Shown in pieces: positions 8,983 through 17,481 of a DNA stretch of 64,000 nt. Positions within the stretch are counted from its first letter, which is position 1. Each line of letters starts with the position of its first letter. The stretch is from CAZABP01 sp964483245 (GTDB lineage Bacteria > Planctomycetota > UBA1135 > UBA2386). The notes beneath the pieces were generated by a model. The model saw nothing but the letters and a program-made list of their open reading frames with translations. It was not told the DNA's origin and did no database searches. The position numbers and the translations under genes were made by a program. The stretch is taken from contig CAZABP010000002.1 in assembly GCA_964483245.1 (NCBI GenBank), positions 169,441-233,440 of the forward strand. The letters run 5' to 3'.

Positions 8983-10838
8983 CCTCGGCTTCGCTCGTGC
9001 CGGCCCGCCGCAGCCCGACCGTGATCCGGCTGCAGAACGAGATCCGCCAGGGGTTCCACGACGAACCGCTGCAGCGCGCGGTCGCGCGCGCGCTGGCCGC
9101 GATCGGGCAGGAGCTCGGCGTGATCCATGCCGCGCTGCACGCGAACCTCGGCGCGCGGCTGTTCGCCGAGGAGTGGAGCTGCGACGGCTACGAGCCGCCG
9201 GATGCGCTGCGCGAGAGCGTGACGCAGCGGCTCGCCGAAGCCGTCGGCCACGAGCGCGCGCGGTTCGCGCGGCTGGGGGACAGCCCGGAGCTACCGTCGC
9301 TGGTGACGGTGCCGGTGTTCGATCCGGACGGACAGCCGGCCGGGGCAGCCGGGTTCGTCGTCGCGGTCGCCGACCGCGCGCAGGCACTCGAGCTGTTGGT
9401 GTTGGCCGAAGGGCTGGTCGGATTCCTGTGCGTGCTGGCCGCGGAACACGCCACGCGGCTCGCCGTCGCGCAGGCGGCAACGACCCCGCACGCGGGGCGC
9501 GAGCTCGGGCGGGCCGCCAGCGATCCGCAGTTCCTGGCGTTCGCGATCGCCGCCAGGTTGAAGAACCGCTTCCCGCTGGCGCAGGTCGCGGTCGGGCTGC
9601 GCGCGCACCGCGGGATCGAGGTCGCCGCGGTCTGCGGGATCGACGAGCTGCGCGCCTCCAACCCAGGCGTCAAGCTGATCCGCGCCGCGATGGAGGAGTG
9701 CCTGGACCGGCGCGAACCGATCCTGCACTCGGGCGCGACGTTGGCCGAGTCGGCGGAGTTCGAGCCGGACTGCCGGCTGCACGTGCAGTGGAGCCGGGCG
9801 ATCGGTGGTGATGGCGTGGCGTCGTTCCCGCTGCTGCTCAGCGACGAGGTCGTCGCCGTCGTCGCGTTGCGGTTCGATCCGACGGTGGCGATCACGCCGC
9901 AGCATCTGCGGACGTTCCGCCAGGAGGTGGAGGCCTACGCGGAGTTCGTGCCGATCGCGCGGCTCGCGACGCGCTCCCTGCTGCGGCACGCCGCCGACCT
10001 GGTCCGCGCGCGGCTCGTGCGCTGGTTCGGCGCGCGGCACTGGCGCGGCTGGACCGCGCTGGTGGTCATCCTGCTCGGCTCGCTGCTGCTGGCGTTCGGC
10101 TCGATGCGCTACCGCTTCACGGTCCCGTGCCGCGTCGTCGCCGCCGATCCGCACATCGTCGCGAGCCCGCGCGCCGGCACGCTGGCGGAGCTCCATGCCG
10201 TACCGGGGCAACGCGTCCGCGCCGGTGAGCTGCTCGGGCGGCTCGATGATCAGCAAGAGCGGTTGCTGCACGCGCAGAGCGAGGCCGAGGTCGCGCGGCT
10301 GCGCGTCCTCGCCGACCGCGCCCGCGCGGCGCGCGACGCCGCGCAGGCGATCGTGCACGAGGCGGAGCTGGCCGCGGCGCAGGCGCAGCTCGCACTCACG
10401 CGCCACCGTCTCGCGCAGTCGGAGCTGCGTGCACCGGCCGATGCGATCGTCTTGCGGGGGGATCTGCGCGCGCGGGTCGGCGCGCGCGTCGCGCTCGGCG
10501 AGCCGCTGTTCGAGCTCGCCCACGCCGGGCAGGTGCGTGTCGAGCTGGCGGTGCCGGAGCACCGGATCTGGGACGGGCGCGAAACGGAAGCTGCGCTGTT
10601 CGCGCCGGCGGCGCGCCCGAGCGAAACGATCCCGTTGCAGCGGCTCGCGTTCCGGCCGGCGGCCGTCGTGCAGGACGGGCGCAACGTGTTCGTCGCCGAG
10701 TCGCGGGTGTTCGTGGCACCCGACCATCTGTCGCCCGGGATGGAGGGGACCGCGGAGCTGGACATCGGGGACCGTCCGCTGTGGTGGATCCTGACGCACC
10801 GGGTCACCGACTGGCTGCGGCTGCAGTTCCTGTGGTAG
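8979..10838 (+). CDS. GAF-like sensor fused to HlyD-type membrane fusion protein
   Basis: A 619-residue protein starting in the ATGA overlap with the previous gene. The first 340 residues are cytoplasmic and look like one or two degenerate GAF-type domains (LVTVPVFDPDGQPAGAAGF; GDGVASFPLLLSDEVVAVV). A single membrane helix (WTALVVILLGSLLLAFGSM, about residue 360) follows, then a HlyD periplasmic part: barrel-sandwich (VASPRAGTLAELHAVPGQRV), an alpha hairpin rich in Ala and Arg, the second lipoyl half (SELRAPADAIVL) and a beta-barrel ending PGMEGTAELDIG. HlyD proteins connect an inner-membrane exporter to the outer membrane. The N-terminal fusion suggests that export is gated by a cytoplasmic signal. 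Four bases separate it from the M50 gene. Confidence 0.85.
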   Translation: MTSASLVPARRSPTVIRLQNEIRQGFHDEPLQRAVARALAAIGQELGVIHAALHANLGARLFAEEWSCDGYEPPDALRESVTQRLAEAVGHERARFARLGDSPELPSLVTVPVFDPDGQPAGAAGFVVAVADRAQALELLVLAEGLVGFLCVLAAEHATRLAVAQAATTPHAGRELGRAASDPQFLAFAIAARLKNRFPLAQVAVGLRAHRGIEVAAVCGIDELRASNPGVKLIRAAMEECLDRREPILHSGATLAESAEFEPDCRLHVQWSRAIGGDGVASFPLLLSDEVVAVVALRFDPTVAITPQHLRTFRQEVEAYAEFVPIARLATRSLLRHAADLVRARLVRWFGARHWRGWTALVVILLGSLLLAFGSMRYRFTVPCRVVAADPHIVASPRAGTLAELHAVPGQRVRAGELLGRLDDQQERLLHAQSEAEVARLRVLADRARAARDAAQAIVHEAELAAAQAQLALTRHRLAQSELRAPADAIVLRGDLRARVGARVALGEPLFELAHAGQVRVELAVPEHRIWDGRETEAALFAPAARPSETIPLQRLAFRPAAVVQDGRNVFVAESRVFVAPDHLSPGMEGTAELDIGDRPLWWILTHRVTDWLRLQFLW

Positions 10839-10842
10839 CGGC

Positions 10843-12966
10843 ATGGCGGACGCAGATCGCTACGAACAGGTGCTCGGGCCGCTGCGGATCGGTCTACGGC
10901 GTGATCTGCACTTCAGCCGCCAGGCGGTCGGGGAGCGCGTGCTGTACGTCGCGCACGATCCGATCACGTTCCAGAACCATTCGTTCGGCCCGACCGACTA
11001 CCGGATCCTGACTGCGCTGTCGCCGCGGCGCAGCTTCCGCGCGACGTTCGAGGCGCTGGTCGAGAGCGGTGAGCTGCGCGAGGCGGATCGCGCGCGGTTC
11101 TACGAGTTCCTGCTGCAGCTGCATGCGCTGAACCTGCTGCATCTGCCGCTTGCCAACCCGGCGACGCTGTGGGAGCGGCACACCGGCAAGCGCCGCGCGC
11201 GCCGGTTGCAATGGATGCGCGCGCTGCTGTACCACCGGATGCCGCTGTGGGATCCGGACCGTTGGCTGGAGCGCGCGCTGCCGTATGTGCGGTGGCTGTT
11301 CACGCGGCCCGGCGTGGCGCTGTGGCTGACGCTGATCGCGGTTTCCGTATGGGCCTGCCTGGGGCGGTTCGGGGAGCTGTTCGCGCAGAGCGCGGGGCTG
11401 ATCGCGCTGTCGAACCTGCCGATCCTGTTGATCGCGCTGGTCGGTTTGAAGGCCGTGCACGAGCTCGGCCATGCGTTGGTGTGCAAGTCGTACGGCGGCG
11501 AAGTCCCGGAGATCGGGATCGCGTGGATCCTCGGTATTCCGTGCGCCTACGTGGATGCCAGTGCGTCGTGGAAGTTCACGTCGCCGGGGCAACGCGTCGC
11601 CGTCGCGATGGCCGGCATGTACGTCGAGTCGTTCGCCGCCGCCTCGGCCGCGATCGTCTGGGCGTCGACGGCGCCCGGCTTCGTCCACGACGTCGCCTGG
11701 AACGTCATGCTGCTGGCCGGCGCGGTCACGCTGCTGTTCAACCTGAATCCGCTGATGCGGTTCGACGGCTACTACGCGCTGACCGACGTGTTGGCGATGC
11801 CGAACCTGGCCGAACGCGCGCAGCGCTATGTCAAAAACCTGCTGAAGCGCGCGCTGCTCGGCCTGCAGCCGCCGCCGCTCGACCTCGGCAGCGTGGCGCG
11901 GCGCGTGTTCCATGCGGGCTATGGCGTCGCTGCCGTCGCGTACAAGATCCTGCTCGCGTTCAGCATCTATGCGCTCGTGCTGGCGCGATGGCCGGGTGGC
12001 GGGGTCGTGCTGGCGGTCCTGTTCGGTTGGCTGCTGCTGGCGCAACCGTTCCTGCGGATGTTGCGCTGGTTGCTGCACGACCAGGAGACGGCACCGGTCC
12101 GCATGCGTGCGCGCGGTGTCGCGGTCGGCGCCGGCGCGGCGGCGTTCGTGCTGTACGCGTTCGTGCCGATCTCGTGGAGCGTCGTGGTGCCCGGGCTGCT
12201 CGAGCCGGCGGAGCGGATCACGCTGCGCGCGCCGGCGGATGCGTTCGTGGCGCAGCACGTCGCGGCGACCGGCAGCGAGCTCGGCAGCGGTGACGTCGTG
12301 TTGCAGCTGCACAACGAAGAGCTGGCGCTCGCCGTCGCGCAGGCCGAGCAGCATGCCGCGGCGCTCGTGCAGCAGGGCACGCAGGCGCAGGTCCTCGATC
12401 CGGCGCGGGCCCGGGTGCTCCAGCAGGCGGCGCAGGTCGCCCATGCGCGCGCGCGTCAGCTGCGCGCGGAGTTGGATGCCCTGTGCGTGCGCGCTGCCGC
12501 CGCAGCGCAGGTCGCGACCGAGCTGCCGCCGCCGGGGACGTTCGTGGCCCGTGGCCGCGAGCTCGGCGAACTGCACCGCGGGATGCAGGTGCGCGTCGTG
12601 TTGACGAGTGAGCAGTACGCACGGAGCGGGCTGCGGACCGGGACTGCGGCCGAGGTGCGCTGGCTCGTGGAGCCGTCGATCCCGTGTTGGGGACTCGTGC
12701 GCGAGATCCTGCCGGTGGCGACGCGGGACGAGCTGCCGGTCGCCTTGACGGTGCTCGGTGGAGGCGAGATCTACGGCACAGCGCATGGGGACCGGCTGCA
12801 GGCCGACCAGCCGTACGTGCAGGTGCTGGTCGATGTCGATGGGCTGCCGTTCGGCGCGACCGCCGGGTTGTCGGCGCGGCTGCGGTTCGCCGCGGAGACG
12901 GAGACGCTCGGCTCCTGGGTGCAGCGGCGCCTGCTGTCGTTCTGGCACGGCTGGCGCATGAGTTGA
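10843..12966 (+). CDS. M50 (site-2-protease-type) membrane peptidase fused to HlyD-like domain
   Basis: A 707-residue polytopic protein. After a cytoplasmic winged-helix-like region (residues 1-140) it has membrane helices carrying the zinc motif HELGH (His206, Glu207, His210) and the partner motif NPLMRFDGYY with Asp308, the two halves of an intact S2P/M50 active site. Further helices follow, then from about residue 440 a periplasmic barrel-sandwich (LRAPADAFVAQHVAATGSEL) with a shortened hairpin, as in HlyD. Such M50-HlyD fusions occur beside HlyD genes in planctomycetes and may replace the ABC component of a type I exporter or process the substrate. It closes the LEPR-XLL, PilZ-like, HlyD, M50 cassette. 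Confidence 0.87.
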   Translation: MADADRYEQVLGPLRIGLRRDLHFSRQAVGERVLYVAHDPITFQNHSFGPTDYRILTALSPRRSFRATFEALVESGELREADRARFYEFLLQLHALNLLHLPLANPATLWERHTGKRRARRLQWMRALLYHRMPLWDPDRWLERALPYVRWLFTRPGVALWLTLIAVSVWACLGRFGELFAQSAGLIALSNLPILLIALVGLKAVHELGHALVCKSYGGEVPEIGIAWILGIPCAYVDASASWKFTSPGQRVAVAMAGMYVESFAAASAAIVWASTAPGFVHDVAWNVMLLAGAVTLLFNLNPLMRFDGYYALTDVLAMPNLAERAQRYVKNLLKRALLGLQPPPLDLGSVARRVFHAGYGVAAVAYKILLAFSIYALVLARWPGGGVVLAVLFGWLLLAQPFLRMLRWLLHDQETAPVRMRARGVAVGAGAAAFVLYAFVPISWSVVVPGLLEPAERITLRAPADAFVAQHVAATGSELGSGDVVLQLHNEELALAVAQAEQHAAALVQQGTQAQVLDPARARVLQQAAQVAHARARQLRAELDALCVRAAAAAQVATELPPPGTFVARGRELGELHRGMQVRVVLTSEQYARSGLRTGTAAEVRWLVEPSIPCWGLVREILPVATRDELPVALTVLGGGEIYGTAHGDRLQADQPYVQVLVDVDGLPFGATAGLSARLRFAAETETLGSWVQRRLLSFWHGWRMS

Positions 12967-13081
12967 GCGACCGAGTCCCCACTCCGATCGACCGGTTGCA
13001 GCGGTCGCCGGCTCGGCGCAGCGCGGGGACTTGGGAACACGCGCTGGCCTTCACGCTCGCGTGGCAGCGTATGGGGCTGCG

Positions 13082-14338
13082 ATGCGACCCATGCTGATGT
13101 TGTGCGGCGCCGCGCTGCTGCCGGCGCAGGAGCCTGAACTGTCGGTGCGACCGGCGGTTGCCTTCGCGCCGGCCCGGATCCAGGTCGAGTTGCGGCTCGC
13201 TCCACACGAGTCGTTCGCATTGTTCGTCGCGGCCGGGCCGCAGGTCGTGTTGGCGGCGACCGGACGCGGACGCGCGCGCATCCCGTTCGCGGCGCCGGCC
13301 GATCTGCCCGGTGTCGAGCTGCGCTGGCAGGCGATCGTCGCGGGGAGCGGCCGGCTCCGGCTGACGCCGGTCGCGGCGAACACGGTCGCGAGCCTTGCGC
13401 TCGTCCGCCGCTCGCCGCCGCGCGGGACGCAGGCCGAGCAGGTCGTCAATGTCGGGCAGCGCTGCGCACTCGGCGCCGAGCTGTTGCCGGCGACGTTGCG
13501 CAGTGCGGCGCAGTTCCGCTGGCAGGTCAGCGGCGATCACGTGCGTGACTACGTGGAGACGACCGACCGGCCGTTTGCGCTGCTGCCGATGCAGCCCTCC
13601 GACTACACCGCCCCGGAGCTGACCTGCTACTTCCTGCCTGCCGCGGCACAGATCCATCCGCGCAACGGTCCGCCGGTCGCGCGGAGTGTGCGGTTGCGCG
13701 TCGAGCTGCCGGGCGGAGTGCGCGCGGCGCGCACGCGGACGTTCCTGGTCGAGCGCAACGATCGCGATCCGGAGCTGCAGGCCGAGGACTTCTACGTCGA
13801 GACGAACCACCCGCAGCCGAGTGGGCATGGGATGCCCCCGACGACGATCCTGAACGAGCACGCGCGCTGGCACGTCGAGCACGACTGGTACCTGTTCCCG
13901 CCGTGTGGCCCGGGCCTGCCGGGCTTCCGCGAGTTCCTCGCGTTCCACCGCCGGATGCAGCAGCGGTTTGCGGAATGGCGCGCGGTGTTCGGGTTCGCGC
14001 CGATCACGCCGTGGAATCCGGCGCACCCGATCCCGCGCGGTCCGGAGATCGACCATGCGCGCCGCGAGAACCAGGATCCGCAGTACCCGCTGCCGGGATA
14101 CCTGACGCTGGTGGGTGGCCCCCAGGGCTCACCCTGCTTCGGCCGCGGCCGGCTCGCCGACTTCCGCTCCGACGTCGAGCTCAGCGCGGAGACGTTCGAG
14201 CCGTGGCACAACGGCGTGCATGCGCGCGTCGGCCTCGACATGGCGCACCATCACACGTCGCCGAAGGACCCGGTGTTCTGGCGGTTCCACGAGTTCCTCG
14301 ACCGCGAGGTCTACGAGCGCTGGCTGCGGACGCGGTGA
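13082..14338 (+). CDS. Secreted tyrosinase-like copper protein
   Basis: A 418-residue protein; the start at 13082 gives a short signal peptide (MRPMLMLCGAALLPAQ). Residues 1-250 are beta-rich and unassigned. The C-terminal part carries a tyrosinase-type binuclear copper site: CuA region with His260, His264 or His267 and the third ligand His289 in FLAFHRRMQQRF; CuB region with HNGVH (His376, His380), then DPVFWRFHEFLDR with His403. The 23-residue spacing from the second to the third CuB ligand is typical. Tyrosinases hydroxylate or oxidise phenols. Since the substrate pocket cannot be judged, a catechol oxidase or an oxygen-binding role is possible. The gene follows the export cassette by 115 bases and ends one base from a convergent gene. 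Confidence 0.75.
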   Translation: MRPMLMLCGAALLPAQEPELSVRPAVAFAPARIQVELRLAPHESFALFVAAGPQVVLAATGRGRARIPFAAPADLPGVELRWQAIVAGSGRLRLTPVAANTVASLALVRRSPPRGTQAEQVVNVGQRCALGAELLPATLRSAAQFRWQVSGDHVRDYVETTDRPFALLPMQPSDYTAPELTCYFLPAAAQIHPRNGPPVARSVRLRVELPGGVRAARTRTFLVERNDRDPELQAEDFYVETNHPQPSGHGMPPTTILNEHARWHVEHDWYLFPPCGPGLPGFREFLAFHRRMQQRFAEWRAVFGFAPITPWNPAHPIPRGPEIDHARRENQDPQYPLPGYLTLVGGPQGSPCFGRGRLADFRSDVELSAETFEPWHNGVHARVGLDMAHHHTSPKDPVFWRFHEFLDREVYERWLRTR

Positions 14339-14339
14339 C

Positions 14340-15473
14340 TCAGTGCAGCGCGATCACCGCAGGCGGCGACAGCGTCAGCCGCTCGGGGCTCAGCGTGCCG
14401 CCGATCGTCTGCAGCGCGACCGGATGTCCGTGCAGTGCCGCAACGTCCGGCACCGGGAACGAACGTACGCGGCGCCCGGTCACGTCGAGCACGGCCGAGT
14501 CGAGCGTCAGCAGCGAGCCGAGGTCGAGCGCCAGCTCGCCATACGGAGTCGGCACCGGCGCGATCGGCACTGCCGCCATCAACACCGAGACATGGCCCTG
14601 CCGCCCGATCTGCGTCGTCGCGACGTTGCGCCCGGGACCGGCACCGACTGCGATCAGCGCGGTCGAGTCGTGCGACGTGATCGTGGCGTTGCCGGTGATC
14701 TTGGGGATCTGCACGCGCGCATCGCGCGCGATCGTGCCCCCCTGCGTCTCGATCGAGGCGAGTCCGGACGTGCCACTCCCGGCATCGATCCGGCTCTGCG
14801 CGTCGCCGGCGATCCGCAGCTCACCGCCGTTGGTCTTCAGTCCGCTCGAAGCGGCGAGGTGTTGCGCCGCGTTGCCGCCGAGCAGCGTGGTGGCGCCGAG
14901 CCGCACGCGTGCGTTCGTGAACACGCCGCCGAGCTCGCTCGGTGCGCTGGAGTACTTCGCGACGTAGGCGTCCTGGCCGGTGATCCGGGAACCGGTCAGC
15001 ACGAGCGTGCTGTCGGTCACGGTCAGCGTCGGGCCACCGCCCCCTTGCAGCACCAGGTTCGCCGCAGTGACACGATGGCTCCCGGTCACGGTGATGCGCG
15101 CACCCGAGCCGGTCAGGCGCTCGACGTGCACGGCGCCGGCGCAGTTCTCGAGCTCGAGGTTCGTGTACAGCAGGTCGAACCCGGCGAGCAGGAACGTGCG
15201 CCCGGCCGGCAGCGCCGTGACCTTCAGCGTCGCGAAGTAGAACGACGGCATCCCCTCGCCAAGGATCCGCACACCCTTGCTGATCGGGGTCGCCGTGTAG
15301 CTCCAGCCGGGGCGCACGAGGATCGAGTCGCCGTCGGCTGCCGCGGCGAGAGCCGGTGGCAGGTCCTTGAAGTCGTGCCCGGCGCCGCCGCGCTCGTCCA
15401 CGATCCAGGTCTTCTGCGCAGTCAGCGGCGCGGTGCAGAGCAGCAGCAGCGTCAACAGCCGGGGTGTACGCAT
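14340..15473 (-). CDS. Secreted parallel-beta-repeat protein, function unknown
   Basis: A 377-residue secreted protein. The start at 15473 has a very strong GAGGAGG ribosome site and gives the signal MRTPRLLTLLLLCTAPLTAQ. The mature part opens with KTWIVDERGGAGHDFKDLP and GDSILVRPGWS, the beginning of a pectin-lyase-like right-handed beta-helix. Short repeats of Thr, Val, Ile and Gly (LTVTDSTLVLTGSRITG and similar) follow, and it ends with a beta domain (GHPVALQTIGGTLSPERL). This pattern recurs in secreted proteins of planctomycete genomes. No catalytic residues are recognisable, so a structural or carbohydrate-binding role is the neutral guess. Confidence 0.75.
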   Translation of the reverse strand: MRTPRLLTLLLLCTAPLTAQKTWIVDERGGAGHDFKDLPPALAAAADGDSILVRPGWSYTATPISKGVRILGEGMPSFYFATLKVTALPAGRTFLLAGFDLLYTNLELENCAGAVHVERLTGSGARITVTGSHRVTAANLVLQGGGGPTLTVTDSTLVLTGSRITGQDAYVAKYSSAPSELGGVFTNARVRLGATTLLGGNAAQHLAASSGLKTNGGELRIAGDAQSRIDAGSGTSGLASIETQGGTIARDARVQIPKITGNATITSHDSTALIAVGAGPGRNVATTQIGRQGHVSVLMAAVPIAPVPTPYGELALDLGSLLTLDSAVLDVTGRRVRSFPVPDVAALHGHPVALQTIGGTLSPERLTLSPPAVIALH

Positions 15474-15524
15474 TCGTTGTCCTCCTCGGGGGCGCGCGGC
15501 GGTGTGGATACGAGCCGACGCGTT

Positions 15525-15539
15525 CGTAGCGCCGCTACG
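15525..15539. promoter_or_regulatory. 15-bp palindrome between divergent genes
   Basis: CGTAGCG, one C, then CGCTACG form a near-contiguous palindrome with 7-bp arms in the 172-base gap between the beta-repeat protein (start 15473) and the VOC gene (start 15646). It could be an operator or a small hairpin. No recognisable promoter elements were assigned around it. Confidence 0.3.
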
Positions 15540-15645
15540 CAGCCTGCCGCGTTCGCGGTCGATCAAAGTTTCGTGAGGTGGTTTTCCCGGTTCCTGACGC
15601 CTGCACTTGCTCCGCGGCGCAACGGATGGTGCGCTCTCCGGTCCG

Positions 15646-16419
15646 ATGGCTGACTACCCCAACCGCGGTCTGTTCGTCTGGCACGATCTGATGACCACCG
15701 ATGCTGCGCGCGCGCAGGCATTCCTGACCGAGCTGCTCGGCTGGCAGGTCCAGGAGATGCCGATGGGTCCGCAGATGTACCGGATGGTGTCGGTGGGCGA
15801 CGTGCCGTTCAGTGGCATCGTCGAGGAGAAGTCGATCCCGATGTCGCACTGGATCGCCTACATCGGTTGCAACGACGTCGACGCGACGGTGGAGCAGGTG
15901 ACGAAGCTCGGCGGCACGAGCTGCGTGCCGCCGACCGACATCCCGGGCATCGGGCGCTTCGCGGTCGTCAGCGATCCGCAGGGTGGGTTCTTCTCGCCGT
16001 TCCACGGCACGAGCGACACGCCGCACCTGGATCCGAAGAACATGCGCCCCGGCATGGTCTGCTGGAACGAGCTGTGGACCTCTGATCCTGAGGCCGCGGT
16101 CGCGTTCTACGGCAAGCTGTTCGGCTGGAAGTCGACGAGCCACGACATGGGCGGCGGACACGGCCTGTACCACAAGCAGTCCGCCGGCGCGCGCGATGTC
16201 GGCGGGATCGTCAAGCTGCCGAATCCGGCGCCGACGTACTGGTGCCCGTACTTCTTCGTCGAACAGGTCGACGACGCCACCGACCGCGCCACGCGGCTCG
16301 GCGGCAAGTTGATCGTCCCGCCGATGGACATCCCGAACACCGGTCGCTTCTCGGTGTTGAGCGAGCCGACCGGCGCGACGTTCGCGTTGTTCGCGGTGGC
16401 CGCAGGTCAGTCCTGCTGA
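15646..16419 (+). CDS. VOC family (glyoxalase-fold) protein, two domains
   Basis: A 257-residue protein made of two vicinal-oxygen-chelate modules. Module one begins GLFVWHDLMTTDAARAQAF and ends GRFAVVSDPQGGFFS; module two begins GMVCWNELWTSDPEAAVAFY and ends GRFSVLSEPTGATFALF. This duplicated form is common in proteins annotated as glyoxalase or bleomycin-resistance-like, whose substrates are usually unknown. The start at 15646 is chosen because family members begin just before this motif; an in-frame ATG at 15607 exists without better ribosome-site support. The stop TGA overlaps the start of the glycosyltransferase (TGATG at 16417-16421), so the two are probably cotranslated although no functional link is obvious. 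Confidence 0.88.
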   Translation: MADYPNRGLFVWHDLMTTDAARAQAFLTELLGWQVQEMPMGPQMYRMVSVGDVPFSGIVEEKSIPMSHWIAYIGCNDVDATVEQVTKLGGTSCVPPTDIPGIGRFAVVSDPQGGFFSPFHGTSDTPHLDPKNMRPGMVCWNELWTSDPEAAVAFYGKLFGWKSTSHDMGGGHGLYHKQSAGARDVGGIVKLPNPAPTYWCPYFFVEQVDDATDRATRLGGKLIVPPMDIPNTGRFSVLSEPTGATFALFAVAAGQSC

Positions 16420-17429
16420 TGGTCGCGCGGCCGCGCGTCTCGATCCTGCTCCCGGTCCGGGACGCGGAGCGAACGCTGCCGGCCGCTCTCGCGTCGATCG
16501 CGCGGCAGACGCTGGCCGACTGGCAGCTCGTCGCCGTCGACGACGGCTCGACCGACGCGACTCCCGCGCTGCTGGCGGCGGCGGCGTGCCGTGATCCGCG
16601 CGTGCACGTGCTGCGCACGCCGGCGCGCGGGATCGTCGCGGCGCTCGGCGCCGGGCTGACCGCCTGCACGGCGCCGCTCGTCGCGCGCATGGATGCCGAC
16701 GACGTCATGCACCGCGAGCGCCTGGCCGCCCAACACGCGTGGTTCGCGCAGCGGCCCGGCCTGGACCTGGTCGGATGCCACGTGCGCGAGCTGGCGACGG
16801 CACCCCCGACCGATGGACGCCGCGCCTATCTGCAATGGCTGACGAGTCTGCGCGACGAGACGGATCTGCGGCGGGATGCGCTGATCGAGTGTCCGCTGCC
16901 GCATCCGACCTGGATGGCGAGGCGCGAGGTGTTGGCGGAGCTCGGTTGGCGCGACCGTCCATGGGCCGAGGACCACGATCTGCTGCTGCGGTTGTGGCAG
17001 CGCGGCGGACGGATCGACGTGTTGCCGCGGCGCCTGCACCTGTGGCGGGATCGTCCGGACCGGCTGTCGCGGACGGATCCTCGCTACGCGCTGGCGCGGT
17101 TCACCGAGCTGCGGGCGGAATTCCTGCGTCTGGGCTTCCTCGCCGGGTGTGAAGAGTACGTGTTGTGGGGATACGGCTCGACCGGCCGCACGCTGGCGCG
17201 CGCGCTCGCGCGACACGGCCGGCGTCCGCGCTTCATCGTCGAGCTGCACGCGCGGCGGATCGGCAACCGGATCGCCGGCGCACCGGTCGTCCCGGTCACG
17301 CAGATCGACCAGCTTCCGCCGATCCCGATCGTCGCCTCGGTCGCCGGCGCCGTGGCGCGCCGCACGATCCGCGAGGCGTTGTCGCGGATCGGCCGCGTGG
17401 AGCTGCGGGACTTCATCTGTGCCGCTTGA
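16419..17429 (+). CDS. Family 2 glycosyltransferase
   Basis: A 336-residue cytoplasmic enzyme. RVSILLPVRDAERTLPAAL opens a GT-A fold; VAVDDGSTD and the metal-binding MDADDV are the classic GT2 nucleotide-sugar motifs, and AEDHDLLLRLWQRG supplies the catalytic-base region (ED). The C-terminal 100 residues (YVLWGYGSTGRTLARALARHG) look like a Rossmann-type nucleotide-binding fold, an unusual appendage possibly for a sugar-modifying or sensing step. It starts inside the stop codon of the VOC gene. The sugar and acceptor are unknown; transfer to a surface polysaccharide or lipid is a reasonable guess. Confidence 0.88.
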   Translation: MVARPRVSILLPVRDAERTLPAALASIARQTLADWQLVAVDDGSTDATPALLAAAACRDPRVHVLRTPARGIVAALGAGLTACTAPLVARMDADDVMHRERLAAQHAWFAQRPGLDLVGCHVRELATAPPTDGRRAYLQWLTSLRDETDLRRDALIECPLPHPTWMARREVLAELGWRDRPWAEDHDLLLRLWQRGGRIDVLPRRLHLWRDRPDRLSRTDPRYALARFTELRAEFLRLGFLAGCEEYVLWGYGSTGRTLARALARHGRRPRFIVELHARRIGNRIAGAPVVPVTQIDQLPPIPIVASVAGAVARRTIREALSRIGRVELRDFICAA

Positions 17430-17481
17430 GGCGTCGATACACGCACTGGCGTGCAGGCGTCCGATGCATAGACTTCCGCCC

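Noticed and set aside
6181..9480. A 1099-codon open frame on the minus strand
   Set aside because: Antisense to the LEPR-XLL, PilZ-like and HlyD genes; no signal, no motifs.
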